Below, in pieces: positions 54,600 to 62,422 of a stretch of DNA of 64,000 bases. The translations under genes were made by a program, and so were the position numbers. This DNA comes from JAHDHW01 sp965277415 (GTDB lineage: Bacteria > Bacteroidota > Bacteroidia > Chitinophagales > Saprospiraceae), in contig CBDICS010000081.1 of assembly GCA_965277415.1 (NCBI GenBank), forward strand, positions 62,001-126,000. Direction: 5' to 3'. A model generated the notes under the pieces. That model was not told where the DNA came from, searched no databases, and worked only from the letters and a program-made list of their open reading frames with translations. Numbering within the stretch: position 1 is the first letter of the stretch; each line of letters starts with the position of its first letter.

Positions 54600-55523
54600 A
54601 TGAAGGCATATTATAGGAGCATAGGACTAGAAACTTTATGCAAACTGGTTGGTAAAACAAGACAAGCCTTTTATGATAAAAAACAGAGGAAAGAACAGGA
54701 AAAAATTGATGTATCTATCATTGTAGAATTGGTAATGCGAGAGCGAAGAATAGCAAAGCGACTGGGTGCAAGGAAGTTGTTATTGATACTGAGGTTAGAA
54801 TTACTGAACCATGGAATATCTATAGGGAATCAGAAGTTTGTGGATATATTAAGAGCCAATGATTTATTAGTCAGGCGCAAAAGCAGGAAGCCTAAGCTAA
54901 CAGATAGCAGGCATAAATTACCTACTTATCCTAACAAAGCGAGTAACTTACATATAGATAAAAGCGAACTATTATTTGTATCTGATATTACATATATCAA
55001 AGTCTTCGACAGTTTTTGTTACCTCTTTTTGATAACAGATGCCTATTCAAGGAAAGTAATGGGCTATAATTTTTCAAGAAGAATGACTGCTCAATGTTGT
55101 TTAGTGGCATTAAATCAGGCAATAGAAAATCGAAGTTACCCTGATCGAAAATTGATTCATCATTCAGATCGCGGGTCTCAGTATTGCGCAGCAGATTATG
55201 TAAAGATTTTAATAGGTAATTTTATTGTTATAAGTATGACTGAAAATGGAGATCCTCTTGAGAATCCATTAGCGGAAAGAATGAACAGAACATTTAAAGA
55301 TGTATTTGGATTAGATGAAAATTTTCCAACTTTTGACAAGGCAAAAACACAAGTAGACTTAGCTATCAAATATTATAATGAACGATTACCACATAGCTCT
55401 GTTGACTTACTTACACCCAGTCAAGCACATCATAAAACTGGTAAACTGAAAAAGCATTGGAAATGGTATTGGAGGCATAAGCAAATTCCGAAACCGCCGG
55501 ACAATTTTTATACTCCTCAATAA
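54600..55523 (+). CDS. IS3-family transposase OrfB (DDE integrase)
   Basis: 307 residues from the ATG at 54600, though it is probably mostly made as an OrfAB fusion. HTH_21-type region at the N-terminus (MRERRIAKRLGARKL), then the rve-type catalytic core with FVSDITYIKV (first Asp), IHHSDRGSQY (second Asp) and NPLAERMNRTFKD (Glu). All three catalytic residues are present, so it should be active. Confidence 0.95.
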   Translation: MKAYYRSIGLETLCKLVGKTRQAFYDKKQRKEQEKIDVSIIVELVMRERRIAKRLGARKLLLILRLELLNHGISIGNQKFVDILRANDLLVRRKSRKPKLTDSRHKLPTYPNKASNLHIDKSELLFVSDITYIKVFDSFCYLFLITDAYSRKVMGYNFSRRMTAQCCLVALNQAIENRSYPDRKLIHHSDRGSQYCAADYVKILIGNFIVISMTENGDPLENPLAERMNRTFKDVFGLDENFPTFDKAKTQVDLAIKYYNERLPHSSVDLLTPSQAHHKTGKLKKHWKWYWRHKQIPKPPDNFYTPQ

Positions 55524-55564
55524 CCACATCCAATGATAAATATTATAAAGTATTACTACATTTG

Positions 55565-55673
55565 CTGTCAAGTTATACTGAGTCAAGTTTCTTAGCTGTA
55601 AAGCTATTTTGATTCAATATCTGTGACTGTAAAGTTATAGTGATCCTATTTTTTAACTGTAAAGTTATTTTGA
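55565..55673. repeat. Four phased 17-bp core repeats at the right IS end
   Basis: CTGTCAAGTTATACTGA (55565), CTGTAAAGCTATTTTGA (55596), CTGTAAAGTTATAGTGA (55627) and CTGTAAAGTTATTTTGA (55657) are spaced 31, 31 and 30 bp apart. The left end of the IS has one inverted copy (TCACTATAGCTTTACAC, 54172-54188). They look like transposase-binding sites on the same face of the helix. Confidence 0.8.
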
Positions 55674-55684
55674 GACGATACAAT

Positions 55685-55831
55685 ACCTCCCACCTCCCAC
55701 CTCCCATCTCCTGTCTCCTGTCTCCCATCTTCCGTCTCCCATCTTCCATCTCCCGTCTCCCATCTCCCGTCTCCCATCTCCCGTCTCCCATCTCCCGTCT
55801 CCCCCCTTCCGTCTCCCGTCTCCCGTCTCCT
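55685..55831. repeat. CTCCCAT/CTCCCGT heptamer tandem repeat (G-quadruplex type on minus strand)
   Basis: About 20 heptamer units. On the minus strand the array reads GGGAGACGGGAGATGGGAGA and so on, with G-runs of three separated by four bases, fitting the intramolecular G-quadruplex rule many times over. It ends at the stop codon of the minus-strand NUDIX gene (55830). Confidence 0.85.
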
Positions 55832-56555
55832 AATCAATCTTCTTCCCAAGCTTAAGAAAAAAACTCCCCCCATTCTTTGTCATCTTTTCGTATTTCTTCT
55901 TATCGAAACTATAGTAGAATGCACCTTTACGCGAAGCTGATTTATCCTTTTCCATCAATTTTTTTAAAATATTCATAGATAGAATTTTTTTTCTGAAATT
56001 CCGATCATCAAGCGCTTGTTGGTAAATAGCCTGATATAGTTGTAATAATTGTGGAAGTGTAAATTTTTTAGGTAAAAGCTCAAACCCAATTGGATAAAAG
56101 CGCGCTTTAGTTTGTAACTGTTTTAAGGCCAGTCTCACCATCTCATTATGATCGATAACCAGATTGGGGATTTGATCAAAGGCAATCCATTTTGCACCAA
56201 AAGCTTCCACCATTTCTTCATCGCTTTCCTCCAATTGAATCAATGCTGCGAATGCTACAGAAATCACTCTAGCTCCCGGATCCCTATCCGCATTTCCAAA
56301 GCATTGCAATTGTTCCATAAAGACGTTTTCTAGGCCTGTCGATTCTTTTAAAATTCGCTTGGCTGCAAAATCAAGGTGTTCTCCTGCATTTACAAAACTT
56401 CCGATAAGCGACCATTTCCCTTTTAAAGGATCTACTTTTCTTTTTAGTAAGAGAAGTTTTAAAACGCCATTTTGAAAACCAAATATAATGCAGTCTACAG
56501 CAACAAGGTGCTTCTCTGTTCCAGAATAAAATTTCTTATTTGTTGGTTTGGACAT
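55830..56555 (-). CDS. NUDIX-domain transcription regulator (NrtR/AraR-like), probable regulator of susCD
   Basis: 241 residues from the ATG at 56555; the TTG at 56570 is less likely. The N-terminal NUDIX domain has a degenerate NUDIX box (AGEHLDFAAKRILKESTGL: the usual RE and EE pairs are RI and ES), so it is probably not catalytic. The C-terminal part (about residues 150-235) is a winged-helix domain with KKFTLPQLLQLYQAIYQQALDDRNFRKKIL. NrtR/AraR proteins use the NUDIX fold to sense a sugar or nucleotide and bind DNA. It is divergent from susC, which suggests it controls that locus (inference). Confidence 0.85.
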   Translation of the reverse strand: MSKPTNKKFYSGTEKHLVAVDCIIFGFQNGVLKLLLLKRKVDPLKGKWSLIGSFVNAGEHLDFAAKRILKESTGLENVFMEQLQCFGNADRDPGARVISVAFAALIQLEESDEEMVEAFGAKWIAFDQIPNLVIDHNEMVRLALKQLQTKARFYPIGFELLPKKFTLPQLLQLYQAIYQQALDDRNFRKKILSMNILKKLMEKDKSASRKGAFYYSFDKKKYEKMTKNGGSFFLKLGKKID

Positions 56556-56765
56556 ACTGTGAGTATACAAATTTGAAACAAAAGAAAGAAAAAATTTGGG
56601 TAATTCAGAAATATTAGTTTATTTTATGATGGATTAACAAACGTACTTTTTACGGTTGTTGATGAGAAATTCAAACTAACTATCACTTTTTATTTTGCAA
56701 TTGTACTTTATTTTGTAGCTCGTTTCCTCTTGGGACTCATGCTGCCTTGATATAGAATTGCTTAG

Positions 56766-56931
56766 GGATAGGGAATTAATAAGTGTCCAGATTAGACGAA
56801 GTTATCGTTGTACTAGACGAGTCAAAAAAATAAGGCATAGTCCTTCTACGGTTTATTTTTTTGAGGAAGTATAGTGCAAGGAGAACAAGCCCATATCGGA
56901 CATTTATTAATGCTCTGTCCCTTAGTCCCAT
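56766..56931. repeat. Foldback region FB5 between the NUDIX regulator and susC
   Basis: ATTAATAAGTGTCC (56776-56789) and GGACATTTATTAAT (56898-56911) are inverted with one mismatch, and inside them AAAAAAATAAGG and GGTTTATTTTTTT form inner arms around GGCATAGTCCTTCTACGG. It looks like a relative of the foldback elements without their terminal GAAGTTG ends. The rest of the 515-bp spacer 56556-57070 shows no gene; it must hold the promoters and any operator. Confidence 0.6.
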
Positions 56932-57070
56932 GTAAAGTTTATTTCGTTAACTCTAAAGAAAAGTAATGCCTAAAGATTACTTTTAGAAAGATTGATTAAG
57001 AAGCCGTAAAGAAATTTTATTATAATACTTGTAATTAATTTTGAATATTCTTTTTAAACTATTAAAAACA

Positions 57071-60000
57071 ATGAAACGAACCTTACCCCTTTTATTATTT
57101 TTTATGGCGACTTTTATTAGTTCCAGTCTTTATAGTCAAATGACCGTCTCCGGAACGGTTATAGATGAGAAGCAGGAATCTTTAATTGGAGTTAATATCC
57201 TAGTTGAAGGAACAACTAATGGAGTTGCCACTGATATTAATGGAAAGTATTCGATTGATGTAAAAACTGGCGACGTTTTAGTTTTTACTTATACTGGATT
57301 TTCAGAACAGAGAATTACAGTTGGTACCGAAACGAATATTAATGTTACACTAGAGGAAGGAACAATCCTTGATGAAGTGGTAGTCGTCGCTTATGGTGTT
57401 CAGAAAAAAGTAACAGTTACTGGAGCGGTATCTTCGCTTAAGGGAGACCGTCTGGTAGAATCACCCTCTGTTAACTTAACTACTTCTTTGGCTGGTAGAT
57501 TACCTGGTTTAGTTGTTATTCAACCAAGTGGTGAGCCAGGGAATGATGATGCTACAATTAGAATTCGTGGAACGAATACCTTAGGGAATAATAGCCCTTT
57601 GATTGTAATTGATGGAATCCCTGACAGGGATGGAGGTATTGGACGTATTAATAGTCAGGATATTGAGTCTGTTTCTGTATTGAAAGATGCTTCTGCTGCG
57701 ATTTATGGAGCAAGAGCAGCGAATGGTGCAGTGCTCGTAACAACTAAACGTGGTAAAGCTGGGAAACCAACACTAAGTTATGATTTTAATTTAGGATGGT
57801 CTCAACCAACTCGTATTCCAGAAATGTCAAATGCATTTGAATATGCGAGTATTATGAACGAATTGCCAATTTATAGGTCTATCCCTGTCGGGGAATGGGG
57901 CGATGCATGGAATAGTATTAAAAGCAGTGGAACCTATGACTCTCCTACACCGGGGATTGGTAGCTTAAGTGCTAATTTTAGTCCAGATGCAGTTCAAAAG
58001 CATCAAGATGGATCAGATCCTTGGGGATTCCCTGATTCAGATTGGTTTGGCGCTACTTTTAAAGATTGGTCTGCTCAAAAACGCCACCATTTAGGTATTG
58101 GCGGAGGAAGCGAGAAAGTTCAATATTATGCTTCTTTAGGTTTTACAGATCAAGATGCTTTTTATAAAAACTCTGCTACCTTCTATAAACAATATAGTGT
58201 TCGATTAAATTTGAATGCAGAAATTAACCCATACATTTCTACTAATATAGGTATTAATGCAAGACGTGAAGATCGAAACTATCCAACAGAAACCTCAGGG
58301 GCGATCTTCCGGATGTTGATGAGAGGCCGACCTACAGAGCCTGCTGTTTGGCCTAATGGAATGCCTGGTCCGGATATTGAAAATGGACAACAACCAGTTG
58401 TAATTACTACCAATGCTACAGGTTATGTTTCTAGTCCTTCTGATATCATACAATTGAATGGAGGTGTTGATATCACGAATCCTTGGGTTGATGGCCTTAA
58501 GCTTAGCTTATTAGCTTCAGTAGATAAAAACAATCTTTCTAATAAAATTTGGCAAACACCTTGGGAACTTTATTTCTGGGATAGAGTGACTTTTGAAGCC
58601 GATGGTGTAACCCCTTCATTGGAGGCAGCAACTCGATCTAATTTTACAGATCCAAGATTGACTCAGGTTTCCTCTTCTTTATTAAATACTAATGTTACTG
58701 CATTATTGAGTTTTGATCGACAATTTGGTTCTGATCACAATTTTAGTGCATTAGCAGGTGTTACTCAAGAGCGGTTTGAAGGAGATAACTTTTTCGCTTT
58801 TAGAAGAAACTTTGTTTCTCCTGCACTTGACCAATTATTTGCCGGAGGAGCTGATGCTCAAAATACTGGTGGTAGTGCTTATAATAGAACTCGTTTGGGT
58901 TACTATGGTCGTTTCCAGTATAATTATCAAGAAAAATATCTGGCAGAGTTAATCTGGAGATATGATGGATCATACATCTTCCCTGAAGAAGGCCGATTTG
59001 GTTTCTTCCCTGGAGTGTTATTAGGATGGAATGTGACCAGTGAAGATTGGTTTAGTCCAGAAGCTTTTGATTACTTAAAAGTGCGTTTCTCTTATGGTCA
59101 GATGGGGAACGATCAGGTTTTCTTTAATGGACAACTACAAGAGTATGCTTATTTACCAACCTATGGTTTTGGTTCATTCCCAATCAATGGTTCTGTAGCA
59201 ACTACCTTGACAGAAACAATTCTGGCTAATCCTGATTTTACTTGGGAAAGAGCGAATAATCTAAACATAGGTATTGATGCGAGTCTTTTTGGAAAGTTTG
59301 ATTTAATTTTAGAACTCTTTAAAAATACGAGAGATCAAATCCTAATTCAAAAAACGGGTTCTACTCCGGGATCTTCAGGAATCAGCTCTTTACTTCCTCC
59401 TGTTAATGCTGGTGAAGTGGAGAATAAAGGTTTCGAGTTTGCTTTGAATTATAATGGTGGTTCTACTACTGGATCTGGTTTAAGATATACTTTTGGAGTC
59501 AATGGTGGCTATGCTCAAAATGAAGTCATTTTTATGGATGAGGTACCAGGGGCACCTGATTATCAACTACAAGAAGGCAAACCAATCGGTGCTTATTTAG
59601 TTTATGAGTCGGATGGTGCATTTTTAGATCAAGCAGCAATTGATGCAAATTCGCTTGACTACAGCGCGGTGACACCTCAATTGATTCCTGGTGATATGAA
59701 ATTTAAGGATCAAAATAATGATGGTGTAATAGATGGCGATGATCAAATACGACTTGATGAGAATCTAATCCCTAAATTCAATTTTGGTATTTCATTTAGA
59801 GCAGATTATAAAAACTTTGATTTCTCCATGTTATGGCAAGGTGCTACGGGGGCTTCAGTGCCTGTACAAACAGAGTCAGGAGATATTGGAAACTATTTGA
59901 AAAACAGTTATGATAATCGTTGGACAATAGATAATCCAAGTAGCGAGCATCCAAGATTAGCAAGTCGTGGAGATACCTACTATACTGGAGGAAATTTTGG

Positions 60001-60247
60001 AAACAATACTTATTTCCTTTTTGATAAAGATTATATCCGATTGAAAACACTTGAGTTGGGCTATACCCTTGGAAGTGATGGAATTGTAGGAAAAGCAGGG
60101 TTTAGTAGCTTGAGAATCTTTGTTAATGGATTCAACTTATTTACTGTTGATAAGCATAAAGTATTTGACCCTGAGTCGAACTCTAGTACTGGAGTATTTT
60201 ATCCTCAATCAAGGGTACTAAATGTTGGTTTCGGTTTAAGGTTATAA
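57071..60247 (+). CDS. susC: SusC/RagA-type TonB-linked outer-membrane protein
   Basis: 1058 residues from the ATG at 57071; a TTG at 57041 would add ten residues of poor signal sequence. Signal peptide ending SSLYSQ. CarboxypepD_reg-like domain (GTVIDEKQESLIGVNILVEG, about residues 26-110), the SusC signature DEVVVVAYG, plug with PLIVIDGIPDRDG, then a large barrel. It imports a glycan or oligosaccharide together with the SusD gene 55 bp downstream. Confidence 0.96.
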   Translation: MKRTLPLLLFFMATFISSSLYSQMTVSGTVIDEKQESLIGVNILVEGTTNGVATDINGKYSIDVKTGDVLVFTYTGFSEQRITVGTETNINVTLEEGTILDEVVVVAYGVQKKVTVTGAVSSLKGDRLVESPSVNLTTSLAGRLPGLVVIQPSGEPGNDDATIRIRGTNTLGNNSPLIVIDGIPDRDGGIGRINSQDIESVSVLKDASAAIYGARAANGAVLVTTKRGKAGKPTLSYDFNLGWSQPTRIPEMSNAFEYASIMNELPIYRSIPVGEWGDAWNSIKSSGTYDSPTPGIGSLSANFSPDAVQKHQDGSDPWGFPDSDWFGATFKDWSAQKRHHLGIGGGSEKVQYYASLGFTDQDAFYKNSATFYKQYSVRLNLNAEINPYISTNIGINARREDRNYPTETSGAIFRMLMRGRPTEPAVWPNGMPGPDIENGQQPVVITTNATGYVSSPSDIIQLNGGVDITNPWVDGLKLSLLASVDKNNLSNKIWQTPWELYFWDRVTFEADGVTPSLEAATRSNFTDPRLTQVSSSLLNTNVTALLSFDRQFGSDHNFSALAGVTQERFEGDNFFAFRRNFVSPALDQLFAGGADAQNTGGSAYNRTRLGYYGRFQYNYQEKYLAELIWRYDGSYIFPEEGRFGFFPGVLLGWNVTSEDWFSPEAFDYLKVRFSYGQMGNDQVFFNGQLQEYAYLPTYGFGSFPINGSVATTLTETILANPDFTWERANNLNIGIDASLFGKFDLILELFKNTRDQILIQKTGSTPGSSGISSLLPPVNAGEVENKGFEFALNYNGGSTTGSGLRYTFGVNGGYAQNEVIFMDEVPGAPDYQLQEGKPIGAYLVYESDGAFLDQAAIDANSLDYSAVTPQLIPGDMKFKDQNNDGVIDGDDQIRLDENLIPKFNFGISFRADYKNFDFSMLWQGATGASVPVQTESGDIGNYLKNSYDNRWTIDNPSSEHPRLASRGDTYYTGGNFGNNTYFLFDKDYIRLKTLELGYTLGSDGIVGKAGFSSLRIFVNGFNLFTVDKHKVFDPESNSSTGVFYPQSRVLNVGFGLRL

Positions 60248-60302
60248 ATAACATAAAAAATTACTTATTAATAATTTAACCAATTACTTAAATTATTTTA
60301 GA

Positions 60303-62186
60303 ATGAAAAAAAATAAATTATTCAGACTCGTCCTACCCTTGTTTTTATTGACGGTATTTGTACAAGTTTCATGTGATAAAGGCATTTTGGAGACTGATCC
60401 GCTAGACAGAATTTCGTCTGATGCGACCTGGTCCGATGGTGCTTTGTCTGAAGCTTTTATCTTTAATGTTTATTCTTTCTTGGGATATGGAGGTTTTGAA
60501 GAGCAAGCATTGGCGGCATACACGGATGAAGCCATGTTTACGCATGCAGGTAGACCAATCCCACCTTTAAATGAAGGAACTGAAAGCCCAACAAATTTGG
60601 CTTTTATGAGTCCTACTTATGAGTGGAACAATATGTACCTGGCGATCAGGTCCGCTAATATTGCTCTGACAGAATTGCCTGCTGCTACGATTGATGAAAC
60701 TTTAAAAGAGCGCCTTACGGGTGAAGCACGATTCCTTCGAGCATATTACTATCAACAGTTGGTTAGATATTTTGGTGGTGTACCTATTATTGACAGACCT
60801 TATGGTTTGGATGAAGATTATAGTGTTGCTAGAAATACCTATAGCGAATGTGTGGATTTTATGATCGCAGATTTGGATGAAGCGATTAGATTATTGGAAG
60901 GAAAAGGTGCGACTGGAGGAAGGGCTTCCAAACTAAGTGCCCTCGCACTTAAATCCAGAATACTATTATATGCTGCAAGTGATCTGCACGATGGCCCGAC
61001 GGCTTCTTCTAACTCTTCGGTATTAGGATCATATTCTAATTTAGAATTGTTAGCGTATACTTCAGGAGATCAAAACACTAGATGGCAAACTGCTCAAGCT
61101 GCTGCTCAGGCTGCTTTGGCTGAAGGAGCTGGATATAAATTAGATTTGTCAGGACCTGTTTCCGCAAGTGAAGGTCAGGCTAATTACACCGCTATGGCAA
61201 TGGGCGGCGGTAGTTCTGCAGCTGATGCGGCGGCGGCAGTAGAATTAGTATTCCACCGCTCTGCTACATCTGATTATACAGTTGAATCAAACTGGCCTTT
61301 AGGAGGGTTGCATTATGGAATCAATAATGGACCAAATGGCTATCACAATTGGGCTGGAAATACACCTATTCAGCAATTGGTAGATGATTATGAAATGATG
61401 GATGGTTCTCAATTTGATTGGAATGATCCTGCTAATGCAGCTGATCCTTATACAGATAGAGATCCTCGTTTTTATGCGACAATACTTTATGATGGAGCCG
61501 ATTGGAAACCAAGACCTTCTGACGTAGCAGGTATTGATCCGGTTGACCAAATCCAAACTGGATATTATGATGATGGGGCAGGTGGAGTAATCAATGGTGT
61601 TGATACAAGAGAATCTACTATTGAAAACTGGAATGGTAGCCGTACTCATTATTATACACGTAAATTTATTGATCCAAACCCTGCATTAGCAGATAATCAA
61701 TCTAGCACGCAAGAAGTACCTTGGCCTTTTATTCGATATACTGAAATCGTTCTTAATTATGTTGAGGCAAGTTTAGAGTTAGGACAAGAAGATGAAGCTA
61801 GAGATTGGCTTAATAAAATTAGATTTAGAGCGGGAATGCCAGCAATCAATGATGCTGGACAAGACCTTATTGATCGCTATAGAAATGAACGAAGAATCGA
61901 ACTCGTTTATGAGGAACATCGCTACCATGATGCAAGGAGGTGGATGATTGCGGCAGAAACATTAGGTAGAGGAATCCAAGCTATTAATGTACAAGCAACA
62001 CTTATAGCGGGACAATCTCCTCATGTACCATATCGATTTGATAAATCAGTATATGATTATGAATATACGGTATTCGATAATACAGAAGTAGAAACCAGAA
62101 CGTGGGTAGACCGAATGTACTACCGACCAATTACAAGAGATGAAATAAACAGGAATGCACTGTTGGTTCAGAATCCTGATTATTAG
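60303..62186 (+). CDS. susD: RagB/SusD-family nutrient-binding lipoprotein
   Basis: 627 residues with a lipobox FVQVSCDKG. N-terminal LETDPLDRISSDATW, TPR-like helices with GEARFLRAYYYQQLVRYFGGVPII, and the C-terminal WPFIRYTEIVLNYVEASLELG and RYRNERRIELVYEEHRYHDARRW blocks are classical SusD. It binds the glycan at the cell surface and lids the SusC barrel. Confidence 0.96.
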   Translation: MKKNKLFRLVLPLFLLTVFVQVSCDKGILETDPLDRISSDATWSDGALSEAFIFNVYSFLGYGGFEEQALAAYTDEAMFTHAGRPIPPLNEGTESPTNLAFMSPTYEWNNMYLAIRSANIALTELPAATIDETLKERLTGEARFLRAYYYQQLVRYFGGVPIIDRPYGLDEDYSVARNTYSECVDFMIADLDEAIRLLEGKGATGGRASKLSALALKSRILLYAASDLHDGPTASSNSSVLGSYSNLELLAYTSGDQNTRWQTAQAAAQAALAEGAGYKLDLSGPVSASEGQANYTAMAMGGGSSAADAAAAVELVFHRSATSDYTVESNWPLGGLHYGINNGPNGYHNWAGNTPIQQLVDDYEMMDGSQFDWNDPANAADPYTDRDPRFYATILYDGADWKPRPSDVAGIDPVDQIQTGYYDDGAGGVINGVDTRESTIENWNGSRTHYYTRKFIDPNPALADNQSSTQEVPWPFIRYTEIVLNYVEASLELGQEDEARDWLNKIRFRAGMPAINDAGQDLIDRYRNERRIELVYEEHRYHDARRWMIAAETLGRGIQAINVQATLIAGQSPHVPYRFDKSVYDYEYTVFDNTEVETRTWVDRMYYRPITRDEINRNALLVQNPDY

Positions 62187-62271
62187 ATCATATTGGGAAT
62201 TTGGGCTTTGAGCTGAAGTATAAGCGGAAGATTGGCGTTTGTAGGCCAAATGCTAAATCTCCAATATGATC
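62186..62271. repeat. Palindromic element after susD
   Basis: GATCATATTGG (62186-62196) and CCAATATGATC (62261-62271) are perfectly inverted, starting at the last base of the susD stop codon. The 64-nt interior has further partial pairing (GGCGTTTGTAGGCC). It may fold in the susD mRNA 3' end. Confidence 0.75.
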
Positions 62272-62356
62272 TTAATAAAGAACAGACTTGTCATTGGGCA
62301 TTTAGAAGTTTTATTTTAAATACTAGTGACAAATGACTTTGATGTGGAATTAAATT

Positions 62357-62396
62357 AAATCTATCCTCTATTAATTGGGGATAGATTTATTATTTT
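62357..62396 (+). terminator. Terminator between susD and the FG-GAP gene
   Basis: AAATCTATCC (62357-62366) pairs perfectly with GGATAGATTT (62379-62388), followed by ATTATTTTT. It ends the susCD transcript, so the next gene may have its own promoter or depend on read-through. Confidence 0.75.
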
Positions 62397-62422
62397 TAGG
62401 ACTTATTATAGAACAACAGCCT

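Larger units (their letters stand above)
54162..55683 (+). mobile_element. Intact IS3-family insertion sequence (1522 bp)
   Basis: Ends TTGTAT...CTTTACA (left) and TGTAAAG...ATACAA (right) are imperfect inverted repeats (about 19 of 27 positions). Inside are orfA, orfB and a frameshift signal. The element lies in a heptamer tandem repeat. No clean target duplication is seen, partly because the flanks are repeats, so the exact ends are tentative by a few bases. Confidence 0.85.

Noticed and set aside
55640..55873. Reading frames of 71-75 residues across the heptamer array
   Set aside because: They translate the tandem repeat itself (repeated PSPISRL or GDGRWE patterns) and are not genes.
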